Shown here one piece after another: positions 16,054-24,247 of a DNA stretch of 36,086 bases. Under the pieces are notes generated by a model. The model saw nothing but the letters and a program-made list of their open reading frames with translations, searched no databases and was not told where the DNA came from. The translations under genes were made by a program, and so were the position numbers. How positions within the stretch are numbered: position 1 is the stretch's first letter; the number at the start of each line of letters is the position of its first letter. This stretch comes from an uncultured Synechococcus sp. (GTDB taxonomy: Bacteria; Cyanobacteriota; Cyanobacteriia; Phormidesmidales; Phormidesmidaceae), in assembly GCA_937911865.1 (NCBI GenBank), contig CALDSK010000292.1, positions 1 through 36,086 on the forward strand. Reading direction: 5' to 3'.

Positions 16054-16362
16054 ATGGTTACAACACCAACCCGAAAAAGTGATCCGCCTGCGGTTCAGTT
16101 GGATGCTGAACCTGATGTCGTTTTTTTGGGAGTTTGGGAAGGCGTTCGCCACGATCGCTCTGGACTATGGCTGCGCTGGTGGGATGAAAATAATCAGATG
16201 CTGCTCTGGGGTGCGGAGCTGATTGAGCAAGAACGAGGGCGGGCAGAGAGAACGCAAACTAAAGCGGTGATTAAGCTAAAAGAAATGGGTTTAAGTGCTG
16301 AGCAGATTGCTGCGACGCTGGACCTATCTGTTGAACAGGTGCGTCAGCAACTAGAGCCATAG
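16054..16362 (+). CDS. Uma2-type C-terminal fragment (102 aa)
   Basis: The protein resembles only the C-terminal tail of Uma2 (DUF820) proteins. FLGVWEGVRHDRSGLWLRWWDENNQMLLW corresponds to the W-G..GLWLRW tail strand, and residues 60-102 are a charged helix plus a small helix-turn-helix-like end (MGLSAEQIAATLDLSVEQV). The restriction-endonuclease-like PD-(D/E)XK core that Uma2 proteins normally carry first is missing. The reading frame is intact with an ATG at 16054. It is either a decayed copy or a stand-alone tail domain with a separate role, such as protein or DNA binding. It lies 61 bases after the peptidase gene. Confidence 0.7.
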   Translation: MVTTPTRKSDPPAVQLDAEPDVVFLGVWEGVRHDRSGLWLRWWDENNQMLLWGAELIEQERGRAERTQTKAVIKLKEMGLSAEQIAATLDLSVEQVRQQLEP

Positions 16363-16478
16363 CTTTTCATGTTTATGCGTTGGCTAAGTGCTTGGTATCT
16401 GCTTCAATCGTAAGCGTCATACGTTCTGTGAGGTCGCCTAAGTGCCATAATTATTACAGTTAAGCTATTACGAAACTA

Positions 16479-16832
16479 ATGCCAAACACACCTTCGGTGC
16501 TTCCTGAAACGGATGTAGAGACCCTAGCTCAACGAATGGCTGCTGAACCTGACACCCTTCAGCTGATTGATGTGCGCGAGCCACACGAGGTAGAAGTCGC
16601 GAGCGTTCCAAATTTTGTCAATCTGCCCTTGAGCCAGTTCCCCGCTTGGTCAGGTAATATCCACGCTCAGTTCGATCCTGAGGCAGAAACTATTGTGATG
16701 TGTCATCTGGGCATGCGCTCCGCTCAGATGTGCCAGTGGCTGCTCGGTCAAGGCTTTACGAACGTTAAGAACTTGACAGGTGGAATTGACGCCTATAGCC
16801 GTAAAATCGATTCGACTGTGCCGCTGTACTAG
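16479..16832 (+). CDS. Single-domain rhodanese
   Basis: This is a 117-aa rhodanese-homology protein that likely transfers sulfane sulfur. The family start is LQLIDVREPHEVEVASVPNFVNLPLSQF. The active-site loop is MCHLGMRSAQ, with catalytic Cys75 followed by HLGMRS, matching the CxxGxRS pattern. The end LTGGIDAYSRKID is typical. The length equals a complete single domain and there is no signal peptide. Cellular partners cannot be inferred; thiS and thiE lie further downstream, but sulfur supply to them is only a speculation. The gene stands alone between short gaps. Confidence 0.93.
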   Translation: MPNTPSVLPETDVETLAQRMAAEPDTLQLIDVREPHEVEVASVPNFVNLPLSQFPAWSGNIHAQFDPEAETIVMCHLGMRSAQMCQWLLGQGFTNVKNLTGGIDAYSRKIDSTVPLY

Positions 16833-16913
16833 CGTAGGCAATCGCTTAGCCAGTAATACCTCACTAGGTAAGATAGCCAGCAGGTGACATCGATATCAGT
16901 GAACTAAGTCATA

Positions 16914-18764
16914 GTGTCAGCATTCGGTTCAAGCTTCAGCACAGAATTTCAGTCAAAGGCCGATTTGCTTGCGGACTATCGCCTGCTGGCACTGGTAGGC
17001 CAAGGTGAATATGCTCAGGTGTACTGTGCAGTTCATCGCCGTAGCGGTCGCTTGGTCGCAATTAAGCAAATTCGGCACGTCAGAGAAATAGCCTCTCAAG
17101 AGTCGGTGATTATGAGGCGGTTGAAGCATCCCAATGTGCTGAGCTGCCGAGCGATCGCACAGGATGAGTTAAGCTACCTGCTGGTCTTAGACTACTGCGA
17201 AGCTGGGACCCTGCGATCGCTTCTAAACGGCACCCTCAAAACGGCCACCCCTTTTTCTCTACCAGAAACCAAAGCGCTAATTGGCGATTTGCTGTTAGGT
17301 CTCAGCTACCTTCATCAGCGCGGCATTGTTCATGACGATCTAAAGCCAGAAAATATCTTTCTCACCTATCTTTCGGCTAAACATCATCCGACTGCTCCCA
17401 GCATAAAAACTCCCAGCGTAAAAATTGGCGATTTTGGCAGTGCTCACTTTGTCTCAAAGTCCAATCGGTCTCTGCGAGAAGTGGGCTCGCCTACCTATAC
17501 CGCGCCCGAACGATTTGAAGGTCAGGCTTCGCCTGCTGCTGACCTTTACTCGGTTGGTGTCATGCTCTACGAGCTTCTGACCGGCGATCGCCCCTTTTCT
17601 GGCTCTGCTGCCGTGCTGAAGAAAGCGCATCAAAAACAATCTGTTCATTTTCCACCCAGCTTAAACTCAGCGGCCCAGCGGCTACTCTCTGTCGCTCTAC
17701 ATAAACAGCCTCAACAAAGATTCGCTACCGCTGCCGATATGCTTGTGGCGCTTCAAAGCTTGCCCGCGGCTACCGATCCTTCAGCGTTACCTGCTCTACC
17801 TGTGACGCTGCCCAGCTCTTCTCTTTCTCAGACGGCGACTTCAATCTCGTCCTACGGCATCACCGCGCCTGTTGAGTCTCTTATCACAGTGCCTCAGGGC
17901 TGTTGTTTGATTACATCGCATGCGCTTCATCTGCTCACGCATCGGAAAGAATTGCTATCGATTGCGAGATTTCGCAACCCCTGCTGGATTACCGTTTCTC
18001 CCACAGGCCGATGGTTTGTTGCACTGTCTAAAAAAACATCTTCAAAAAGAACACCTCTCTCTAAAGAACAACAGAATTCTGTGCGAATATCGCAGGGAAT
18101 GGTGGGGGCTTTTTCTGCTCGATCTGGCCATCAGCGACGGCGGTCTATTACGCTCACTGGGCCCTTGCTGACTGCCTTGTGTGCCAATGTTTTGCAAGTA
18201 ATCGCGATAGATAATCGCTATCTGTTGCGAGTGAGCACGACCAAGACACATACTCATTTAGAATGCTTCACCAGAAGAGGGCAGTTCGTCGGTGAGATAT
18301 CGCTAAACATGCGTCTGATTCAAGTGGTTCCGACCGCTGAACCTTATCAGCTGATAGGGCTCAGGTCATCGGCGAACCCTTTTACTGACTTAGAAAACGC
18401 CGACGTAGAAGGCGCTGCTACACAGCCTGCCGTTGTTTTAATTACGCTTAAGCCTTTACAAATAAACGCTATTCGGTTGCCGATTATTCCAGAACGTGTG
18501 AGTGCTTTACCCTGGGGATATTTTGTGAGCTACCAACGTCAGGCACTGTTACTTGACAAGTCAGCTGATCTCATCAGTCAGTTGACTCAGGTGCCACAAA
18601 GTGCTGCTATCGCATCTATCACTCCTAGCACGCTGCTCTTCGCAAGCAACAAAAGCTCATATACAAGCGCAGATTCAACAACAGTCGAAAAACCGCCAGC
18701 CACCAGCTGTGTTTCACTGTTGGCTGCTGACGTCAATCGGCTCGATCTCGGTATGATCTTTTAA
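16914..18764 (+). CDS. Ser/Thr protein kinase with an unusual HDD loop
   Basis: This is a Hanks-type kinase of 616 aa with a GTG start. The kinase domain covers about residues 20-285. The glycine loop is LVGQGEYAQVY, the ATP-binding Lys51 is in AIKQIRH, the catalytic loop is HDDLKPEN (140-147, Asp142 as base), the metal motif is DFGS (Asp173) and the APE motif is TAPERFEG. The usual HRD Arg is Asp141, so it is a non-RD kinase. An insert of about nine residues with an S-K-T-P-S-V-K pattern lies between catalytic loop and DFG. Residues 290-616 are a beta-rich domain without an identified family, perhaps propeller-like. No membrane helix is seen. Its stop overlaps that of the convergent beta-helix protein in TTAA. 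Confidence 0.92.
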   Translation: MSAFGSSFSTEFQSKADLLADYRLLALVGQGEYAQVYCAVHRRSGRLVAIKQIRHVREIASQESVIMRRLKHPNVLSCRAIAQDELSYLLVLDYCEAGTLRSLLNGTLKTATPFSLPETKALIGDLLLGLSYLHQRGIVHDDLKPENIFLTYLSAKHHPTAPSIKTPSVKIGDFGSAHFVSKSNRSLREVGSPTYTAPERFEGQASPAADLYSVGVMLYELLTGDRPFSGSAAVLKKAHQKQSVHFPPSLNSAAQRLLSVALHKQPQQRFATAADMLVALQSLPAATDPSALPALPVTLPSSSLSQTATSISSYGITAPVESLITVPQGCCLITSHALHLLTHRKELLSIARFRNPCWITVSPTGRWFVALSKKTSSKRTPLSKEQQNSVRISQGMVGAFSARSGHQRRRSITLTGPLLTALCANVLQVIAIDNRYLLRVSTTKTHTHLECFTRRGQFVGEISLNMRLIQVVPTAEPYQLIGLRSSANPFTDLENADVEGAATQPAVVLITLKPLQINAIRLPIIPERVSALPWGYFVSYQRQALLLDKSADLISQLTQVPQSAAIASITPSTLLFASNKSSYTSADSTTVEKPPATSCVSLLAADVNRLDLGMIF

Positions 18765-20518
18765 CGGATGTATTCTACGCGCACGTCAAAGTCGTTGTCC
18801 TCTAACAGTCGTCTACGGTCTTCTGCCTCTCCCTCTGTTGGGAAAGCGCCTACCTGCATGACCGTACGCCCTTCAAACTGGGTCCGAAAAGCATCCGGCA
18901 CTACCTGTCTGACGCCGTCTTGTACAAAAGGATCGCTAGCCTCTACAAAGACACGATAGTACAAGCCCAAAGCCTGCGCTCTAGAAGGAGGGGCGGGCGG
19001 TGCGCTGCTACCACCACTGGGCGGTGAGAAGATAGCGCTAGACCCGCTACCAATTGGAATCGATGTGTTAGGAACGGCCAAACGATTGTTGTTCACAGGC
19101 GGAGCGGGCCTTGCTTCGGGGGCTGGCGTACTTTCGGTCGGTCGGCGGCGACGATTGCGAATGAGTGAGCCCGCTTCTGGATTCTCTCCTGTGACAGCCC
19201 TGGGACCCAGCGCTAAGCCTGAGCGCAGTGCTTGCAGCGCAGCGCCTGGTGCCCCCGCTGGAATTTCATTGGTAGCAGGCTCGCTGGCTAATGGTTCAGA
19301 GACTGGTGGCTCAGATGCTGGTGGTTCTGAGATGGGTGGTTCAGAGACTGGCGGTTCAGAGATAAGCGGCTCCGAGATGGGCATTTCCGAGACAGGCGGT
19401 TCCGAGACTACCGCGATTTCCACAGCTGCACTGTCTTCCATGTTGTTCGCTACCGTGTTGTTCGCTATAGGGGTCAGCGCTTGGACGGTTTCGGCTACCG
19501 GTGGCTTGGGCTCCGCAATCACCTCAACGGCGTCTGATTCAATCGTTCCTGTGAACGCGACCTCACCTACTTCACCTACTTCACGTTCTACTGCAAGCTC
19601 TGCTGGCGTCGAAAGATTCTCCGTGCCTGCTGAAACCTCAACAACATCGTTTTGGCGATTACCCACGATCTGGTTGTTTCGGATAACCGGCTGCGCATCC
19701 CCAATTAAGACAACGCTAGCGTCGTTGTTCGTCATCCGATTGCCAACAATCTCGGGTGTTGCCCCGTCTAATACTCGAATTGCATCTCCGGTCCCGTCGA
19801 AAATATTGCGCTGAATGTTAGCACTAGAAGCGCCAAATACAATTAGCCCAGCGACCTGATTCCCTGAGAAGTAGCTGCCATGTACGCGAGGCGATCCTCC
19901 AACCACGTAAATACCCGTCTGACGGTTGCCGACAAACGCACTTTCTAAAATAGTGGGGCTTGCTGATTCTATCCAGACGCCGTAGCCGTCAGGATTAGAA
20001 ACCGCTACTTGAGCAATGCCCGCTCGATCAGCCGCAACGATGGCTGCATTCTGCTGAGAGCGACTGGGGCTGTTGAATTCGCCGCCCCCTTCAATAATGG
20101 CGGTTCGCTCGCTAGATCCAGGTGTCCCTTGAATAGTTACGCCTGGCTTGAGCTGTAGGGGAAAGACTTCTCCAGTTCCCTGTGAGTACCGCCCCGGTGC
20201 TAGCACAATCACAGTATTGGGCGGAGCAACTTCTAAGGCTCTGGTGACTGTTCGCAAGGGCTCTGCTTCAATCCCATTGGCGCTGTCGCTACCCACTGCT
20301 GAATCTACATACAGCGTCTGGTAGGCTGCAGCTGATTCTTCTGGCTCAAGGCGATTGGCAACTGTTCTAGAAGGTGAAACTGTCTGGCTTACGCCCGTTC
20401 CATCCCCTTGGCCAATACTCTGAGCTACCGCGGCGTTCACGGCTGGTTCGCTCAATAGCCCGCCAGCGACTATGGCCAGTGCTACGTAGGAATATTTGCA
20501 CAACATTCTGTTCAACAT
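18761..20518 (-). CDS. Exported right-handed beta-helix protein with SPOR-like end
   Basis: The ATG at 20518 (GAGG six bases upstream) gives about 585 residues and a signal peptide (LCKYSYVALAIVAGGLL...VAQS). An upstream ATG at 20617 would add 33 residues before it. The first part (about 60-275 of the mature region) is a DUF1565/parallel beta-helix with repeated turns such as TGIYVVGGSPRVHGSYFSGN and VVLIGDAQPVIRNNQIVGN. Then follows a long acidic, Pro/Ser-rich linker containing about ten SEPP(V/I/A)-type repeats. The end has a SPOR-like domain (RVFVEAS...VMQVGAFPTEGEAEDRRRLLEDNDFDVRVEYIR), which binds denuded peptidoglycan glycans. This suggests a cell-envelope or periplasmic protein anchored to the septal wall. 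Its substrate, if any, is unknown. Confidence 0.85.
   Translation of the reverse strand: MLNRMLCKYSYVALAIVAGGLLSEPAVNAAVAQSIGQGDGTGVSQTVSPSRTVANRLEPEESAAAYQTLYVDSAVGSDSANGIEAEPLRTVTRALEVAPPNTVIVLAPGRYSQGTGEVFPLQLKPGVTIQGTPGSSERTAIIEGGGEFNSPSRSQQNAAIVAADRAGIAQVAVSNPDGYGVWIESASPTILESAFVGNRQTGIYVVGGSPRVHGSYFSGNQVAGLIVFGASSANIQRNIFDGTGDAIRVLDGATPEIVGNRMTNNDASVVLIGDAQPVIRNNQIVGNRQNDVVEVSAGTENLSTPAELAVEREVGEVGEVAFTGTIESDAVEVIAEPKPPVAETVQALTPIANNTVANNMEDSAAVEIAVVSEPPVSEMPISEPLISEPPVSEPPISEPPASEPPVSEPLASEPATNEIPAGAPGAALQALRSGLALGPRAVTGENPEAGSLIRNRRRRPTESTPAPEARPAPPVNNNRLAVPNTSIPIGSGSSAIFSPPSGGSSAPPAPPSRAQALGLYYRVFVEASDPFVQDGVRQVVPDAFRTQFEGRTVMQVGAFPTEGEAEDRRRLLEDNDFDVRVEYIR
19270..19420 (-). repeat. 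Repeats encoding the SEPP linker
   Basis: Imperfect tandem copies of a 12-15 base unit, mostly GGTGGTTC(A/T)GAGA(C/T)TGG-like on the plus strand, encode SEPPVSEPPISEPPASEPP in the beta-helix protein. They are a low-complexity spacer between the helix and the SPOR domain and could vary in length. Confidence 0.75.
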
Positions 20519-20638
20519 ATGTAACCTCGCTCTCGCGAATAAACCCTGAAAATGCGGTCTGAAAGAATGGCCCGTGGAAGTGTTGATTGGTCGATCAATT
20601 ACCGTCGAGTATATCAATTAAAATTGACCTTAGATACG

Positions 20639-20671
20639 CTTGAACGTCGCTTGAGCGCCACTTGAGCGTCT
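20639..20671. promoter_or_regulatory. Three 11-bp spaced repeats, Pho-box-like layout
   Basis: CTTGAACG-TCG, CTTGAGCG-CCA and CTTGAGCG-TCT are three 8-base repeats separated by 3 bases. This is the layout of PhoB-type boxes (8-base half-sites at an 11-base period, on one face of the helix). The sequence matches the cyanobacterial CTTAACCT core only partly. The repeats lie about 121 bases upstream of the beta-helix gene start but point in the opposite direction, so their target gene is unclear. Confidence 0.35.
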
Positions 20672-20988
20672 TGAAGCTATCAATTCTTGAACTTATGCAA
20701 GTCCAGCTTGACGCAGACGAAGTTTGCTCACAGGTGCTGCTTTTAGCCAGGTTCTTTTTAGCCAAGTCCTACGACGACAAAGGGCTCAGCGATGAGATGG
20801 CTCCCATGTCTTAATTCTGTAGTTCAAAATCTGTAGTAGTACGCTGCTGCAGTGCTGTTGTCTGAGCCGTGCTCCAAGCTATCAACACTGAACGTTTGCG
20901 TTGGCGTTCGAGCTCATAGCATCTGTCAAGTTGCTTAGAACATTACTATCAGCGGCTGAAACCGTTGTGTAGCAAAGAGCAACTCGAC

Positions 20989-21020
20989 TAGCAAAGTAAG
21001 GATGCATTCTTACTTTGCTA
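20989..21020. promoter_or_regulatory. Perfect 12-bp inverted repeat before thiE
   Basis: TAGCAAAGTAAG (20989-21000) and CTTACTTTGCTA (21009-21020) are exact 12-base arms around GATGCATT, whose core ATGCAT is itself a palindrome. It lies 66 bases upstream of the thiE ATG at 21087. It could be a repressor operator or an RNA hairpin in the thiE leader. No T-tract follows, so it is not a normal intrinsic terminator. Confidence 0.55.
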
Positions 21021-21086
21021 TATGAAAGCCTGATAAGCTCAATAAGATAGAGATAGTTTCTTATTCCAATCTTCCTGCTGCGCTGT

Positions 21087-22352
21087 ATGTCTTCAAGCGA
21101 TGTCCCTGATTCCCTGAGTAGTTTGACGTCTGATCGGGGGGCAAACGTGGCACCCGAATGGGCAATTGAGAGTACAGTTGACTCTTCACCTGACGCATCA
21201 AGCTTTTCTCATACAAAGTCTTCCCTTCTCGCTAACCAAACTTCCACCGCTGCTGCTGTTGATTCTCTGGCTGAATCGATATCGAACGGCACGGCTCTGT
21301 TCCGAATTTTAGATGCTAATTTAGACCGGGCCCGTGAAGGTCTGCGAATTATTGAAGAGTGGTGTCGTTTTGCTCTAAACGATCAGGCTAAGACAGCTCA
21401 GATAAAGCACTTACGACAATCTGTCGGTCAGTGGCATACTCCCGATATCAGAGCCGCTAGAGATGCACCGGGCGACTTGGGGACTGCGATTACGCATCCA
21501 CAAGAAACCCAGCGCGACAGCCTGGCGGATGTTTTACAGGTCAATTTGGCACGTACCCAAGAAGCGCTGCGCGTGCTGGAAGAATATGGCAAGCTGCACA
21601 GCCAAAAAATGGCTGCTGAGTGCAAGCAAATGCGCTATCAGCTGTACGCACTAGACACTCAGCTGATGCAGCCATTAGTCGCACTCAATGCACGAGATAC
21701 ACCGTCGGTGAAATCGCAGCGGTTTCGTCAGCTGATGGCAGCTCGTACTTATTTAGTCACCTCTCCTGTGCCCGATATTTTGGGTGTGGTGGAAGCTGCT
21801 CTAAAGGGGGGGATTGCCATCGTGCAATACCGTGAAAAATCAGCGGACGACGAGGAAAGGCTACGTATTGCGCAACAGATGAGAGCGTTGTGTCACCGCT
21901 ACGATGCGCTTTTTATTGTGAACGACCGGGTGGATATTGCGGCGGCAGCGGACGCGGATGGGGTGCATTTGGGTCAGCAAGATATGCCGATGCTAGCGGC
22001 CCGGCAGATTTTGGGGCCAGATAAAATCGTAGGCCGATCTACCACCAATCCTCAAGAGCTAAAACGGGCGATCGATGAGGACGCTGACTATATTGGCGTT
22101 GGTCCGGTTCATGCTACGCCCACTAAGCCAGGCAAGGCCGCTGCGGGTAATGAGTATGTGGGCTACGCGGCTGAGCATGCCACAATGCCGTGGTTTACGA
22201 TTGGGGGTTTGAACGCTGAGAATTTAGGCCCTACGCTGGCTGCTGGGGCGACGCGAGTAGCTGTGGTTAGGGCGCTGATGGAGGCCGATAATCCAACAGC
22301 GATCGCACAGTCTCTGGTACAGCAAACTGGCCAGTCATCTCCAGTCATCTAA
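21087..22352 (+). CDS. thiE: Thiamine phosphate synthase with N-terminal extension
   Basis: The enzyme joins the pyrimidine diphosphate (HMP-PP) and the thiazole phosphate to make thiamine monophosphate. The C-terminal half (about residues 210-421) is a ThiE TIM barrel: AIVQYREK, FIVNDRVDIAAAADADGVHLGQQDMP, GRSTTNPQELKRA, YIGVGPVHATPTKPGKAAAG and PWFTIGGLN. Residues 65-200 form the helical extension usual in cyanobacterial ThiE (ILDANLDRAREGLRIIEEWCRFAL, RDAPGDLGTAI...RTQEALRVLEEY). That extension's job is unknown. The first 60 residues are low-complexity Ser/Thr-rich, so a later start is possible, but the ATG at 21087 is the first good one. The gene is followed by thiS after 138 bases. No TPP riboswitch was seen, unlike many thi operons. 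Confidence 0.95.
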   Translation: MSSSDVPDSLSSLTSDRGANVAPEWAIESTVDSSPDASSFSHTKSSLLANQTSTAAAVDSLAESISNGTALFRILDANLDRAREGLRIIEEWCRFALNDQAKTAQIKHLRQSVGQWHTPDIRAARDAPGDLGTAITHPQETQRDSLADVLQVNLARTQEALRVLEEYGKLHSQKMAAECKQMRYQLYALDTQLMQPLVALNARDTPSVKSQRFRQLMAARTYLVTSPVPDILGVVEAALKGGIAIVQYREKSADDEERLRIAQQMRALCHRYDALFIVNDRVDIAAAADADGVHLGQQDMPMLAARQILGPDKIVGRSTTNPQELKRAIDEDADYIGVGPVHATPTKPGKAAAGNEYVGYAAEHATMPWFTIGGLNAENLGPTLAAGATRVAVVRALMEADNPTAIAQSLVQQTGQSSPVI

Positions 22353-22490
22353 TGAGCGGTCATCTGTTAGCAGTGATTTGATTGGTCATCTGTTAGCGGT
22401 CACTTAATCGATCGTAAACTATGCAATTATCTTGTGCGGTATCCTTGAGAGCCTCGATGTTTCTATGTTTCCTTTCGAGTTTTAAGGTTT

Positions 22491-22712
22491 ATGGATAGTT
22501 CTATAGACGCGATCGCGCTCCAAGTCAACGGTGAATCTAAAACTTGTCCCTTGGGCACGAAGCTGCCTGAGTTTTTGATTCAAGTCGGCCTCAACCCTCA
22601 GCTGATTGCCATTGAGTACAACGGCGAAATTTTAGCCCGCCCTCTCTGGGAGTCAACGGCTTTGCAAGCAAACGACCGCTTAGAAATTGTCACTATTGTG
22701 GGCGGTGGTTAG
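22491..22712 (+). CDS. thiS: Thiamine biosynthesis sulfur carrier ThiS
   Basis: This 73-aa ubiquitin-like protein carries sulfur as a C-terminal thiocarboxylate for thiazole synthesis by ThiG. Typical elements are IALQVNGESKTCPLGTKLPEFL, the core IAIEYNGEILARPLWE and the C-terminal RLEIVTIVGGG, whose final Gly-Gly is required for adenylation by ThiF. The length matches ThiS (about 66-75). AAGG lies just upstream of the ATG. Location after thiE supports the assignment. thiG and thiF are not in this window. Confidence 0.94.
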   Translation: MDSSIDAIALQVNGESKTCPLGTKLPEFLIQVGLNPQLIAIEYNGEILARPLWESTALQANDRLEIVTIVGGG

Positions 22713-22878
22713 CGATCGCCCCTCTTTTGTAGCGGCTGTTTGGCGATGGTCTCAATGGGGTTATGTAGCGACTGCTATGAGTACGGCAATCCCTTCCTTT
22801 TGGTGGGTTTTTCGTGCCACCTTGCGCTATGAAAAAGCGCTACAGTAAATGAAAATAAGCTGATAAAACTCCAGAGAC

Positions 22879-23919
22879 ATGTTTGCTCCTAAAAAAGCTC
22901 AGATCTTTACATCCCTGAGTAAGTCATTCCAGCAGCAGTTCCAGAAAAGATTCAAGACTTTTTGGAAAAGCTGTTTTGTCTTCTCTTTGGCTGCCCTCCT
23001 GATATTTTCTCAGGCCGACGGTGCCCTCGCTGCTAGATCCGGTGGTCGTATGGGCGGCGGTAGCTTTCGTGCGCCTAGCCGTTCCTACTCTTCACCCAGT
23101 CGAAGGGCTCCCTCTAGCTATAGTGGCCGTGGCTATGGCGGTGGCTACTATCCTGGCGGTGGCTTTGGCTTTCCATTCATCATGCCGTTCTTCGGATTTG
23201 GCGGTGGTATGGGTGGTCTGTTTGGCATTTTTATTGCGATCGCCGTTGCCAACTTCCTCATCCGTAGCTTCCGTGAAGCCGGTGTCGGTGGTGACAGCCT
23301 AGAAACGGCTAGCAGTAATCCTGTGGTATCAGTTGCTCGTTTGCAGGTTGGCTTGCTAGCCCAGGCCCGCGAGCTACAGGCTGAACTCAATACCCTCGCC
23401 CAAACCGCTGATACAGGTACAACCGCTGGCCTGACTAAAGTGCTGCAAGAGACGACGCTTTCTCTGCTGCGCCACCCTGAATACTGGGCCTACGCTGACG
23501 TTGAGTCTGACCAAACCAGACTGTTGGCCGCCGAGCAGGCCTTCAATCAGCTGGCGATCGCTGAGCGTAGCAAATTCACGGGTGAGACGCTCTCCAATGT
23601 AAATGCTCAGCTGTCTCAGTCAAAGGCAAAAGCAAAAGCAGCGCTGGGTAGCACTGGTGAGCTAGCAGGCATGGAGTCGCTGGGCGGAGCGCCTGGGGAA
23701 TACATTGTTGCGACTGTTTTAGTTGCGACTCAAGGCAAGCTCAACCTGCCGTCATCCACAACGTCTCCAGAAGACGTCAAAAAAGCGATTAACCAGATTG
23801 GAGCGGTTTCTAGTGACAAGCTGATGGCTGTAGAGGTGTTATGGACGCCTCAGGTTTCTGGTGAAACGCTCACGGCTGATGAGCTGATTGCTGAGTATCC
23901 TAATCTGAAGCTGGTGTAG
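22879..23919 (+). CDS. DUF1517-family membrane-anchored protein
   Basis: This 346-aa protein belongs to the DUF1517 group, known from cyanobacteria and chloroplasts; its biochemical role is not established. The N-terminal hydrophobic stretch (about residues 33-52, FVFSLAALLIFSQADGALAA) is a signal or anchor sequence. A Gly/Arg/Ser-rich region follows (GRMGGGSFRAPSRSYSSPSRR, then GGGYYPGGG). A second hydrophobic segment (FGGGMGGLFGIFIAIAVANFLI, about 105-130) is likely a transmembrane helix. The C-terminal part (about 145-346) is a soluble helical domain with ASSNPVVSVARLQVGLLAQAREL and GEYIVATVLVATQGKLNLPS. It is therefore likely a membrane protein with a large soluble tail. The gene stands apart, with a terminator about 55 bases after its stop. 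Confidence 0.88.
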   Translation: MFAPKKAQIFTSLSKSFQQQFQKRFKTFWKSCFVFSLAALLIFSQADGALAARSGGRMGGGSFRAPSRSYSSPSRRAPSSYSGRGYGGGYYPGGGFGFPFIMPFFGFGGGMGGLFGIFIAIAVANFLIRSFREAGVGGDSLETASSNPVVSVARLQVGLLAQARELQAELNTLAQTADTGTTAGLTKVLQETTLSLLRHPEYWAYADVESDQTRLLAAEQAFNQLAIAERSKFTGETLSNVNAQLSQSKAKAKAALGSTGELAGMESLGGAPGEYIVATVLVATQGKLNLPSSTTSPEDVKKAINQIGAVSSDKLMAVEVLWTPQVSGETLTADELIAEYPNLKLV

Positions 23920-24247
23920 CGATTTCTGTCTTTTTGCTAGGCGGTACCGCTTAGCTAAAATCAAAAAATGTAGGAATAACCGGGGGCTTTTCACAAAGCT
24001 TCCGGTTATTTTGTAGCTGAAATGGGCTGAATGTGCTTAACTCTTCAACAAAAGCAGGTCGTCGGATGGACGATGATCTGTGGACTGCATCGCTGGTATG
24101 CAGTTGCAGCGTCACCCGCTTTGAAGAACGATTCTAAAAAACAGTTCTAAAAAAACGGTGTGACTCAAGAGAAAAGTGGTTAAATTAAGTCCGGTCGGTT
24201 CAGTAAAGAGCCGCAGCCTATAAGCCACAACCTATAGAGAGACGGAA
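23920..24247. other. Intergenic stretch with a strong terminator
   Basis: These 328 bases separate the DUF1517 gene from the YdcF-like gene. The terminator hairpin (23975-24014) is the only clear element. The remainder shows a few A-rich runs (near 24133-24160) but no ORF or RNA gene. Confidence 0.6.
23975..24014 (+). terminator. Rho-independent terminator after the DUF1517 gene
   Basis: AATAACCGG (23975-23983) pairs with CCGGTTATT (24002-24010), and GCTTT (23986-23990) with AAAGC (23995-23999). They are joined by a GG/TT step that can form G-U pairs in RNA, around the loop TCAC. A T-rich run (TTATTTTGT) closes the element. The symmetric A/T flanks could let it work in both directions. Confidence 0.82.

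Larger units (their letters stand above)
20519..21086. other. Intergenic stretch between beta-helix protein and thiE
   Basis: About 570 bases between the two divergent starts. It contains an 11-base repeat array (20639-20671) and a perfect 12-base inverted repeat (20989-21020). No TPP riboswitch (CTGAGA ... ACCCTT ... CTGG-type core) could be seen. No small ORF was convincing. Confidence 0.6.

Noticed and set aside
19065..19814. Plus-strand ORF of 249 codons rich in Gly, Ser and Thr
   Set aside because: It is antisense to the SEPP linker and beta-helix of the exported protein; the repeats keep the frame open. The minus-strand gene has clear domains.
20619..21086. TPP riboswitch before thiE
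   Set aside because: The conserved core of the riboswitch was not found by eye. A covariance search would be needed to exclude a divergent form.
22744..22830. Small ORF after thiS
   Set aside because: It has no ribosome binding site and a Cys/Leu-rich composition with no family; likely chance.
24216..24247. Repeated CCTATA(A/G)-type sequence as a promoter element
   Set aside because: Two short partial matches only; too weak to call a promoter.
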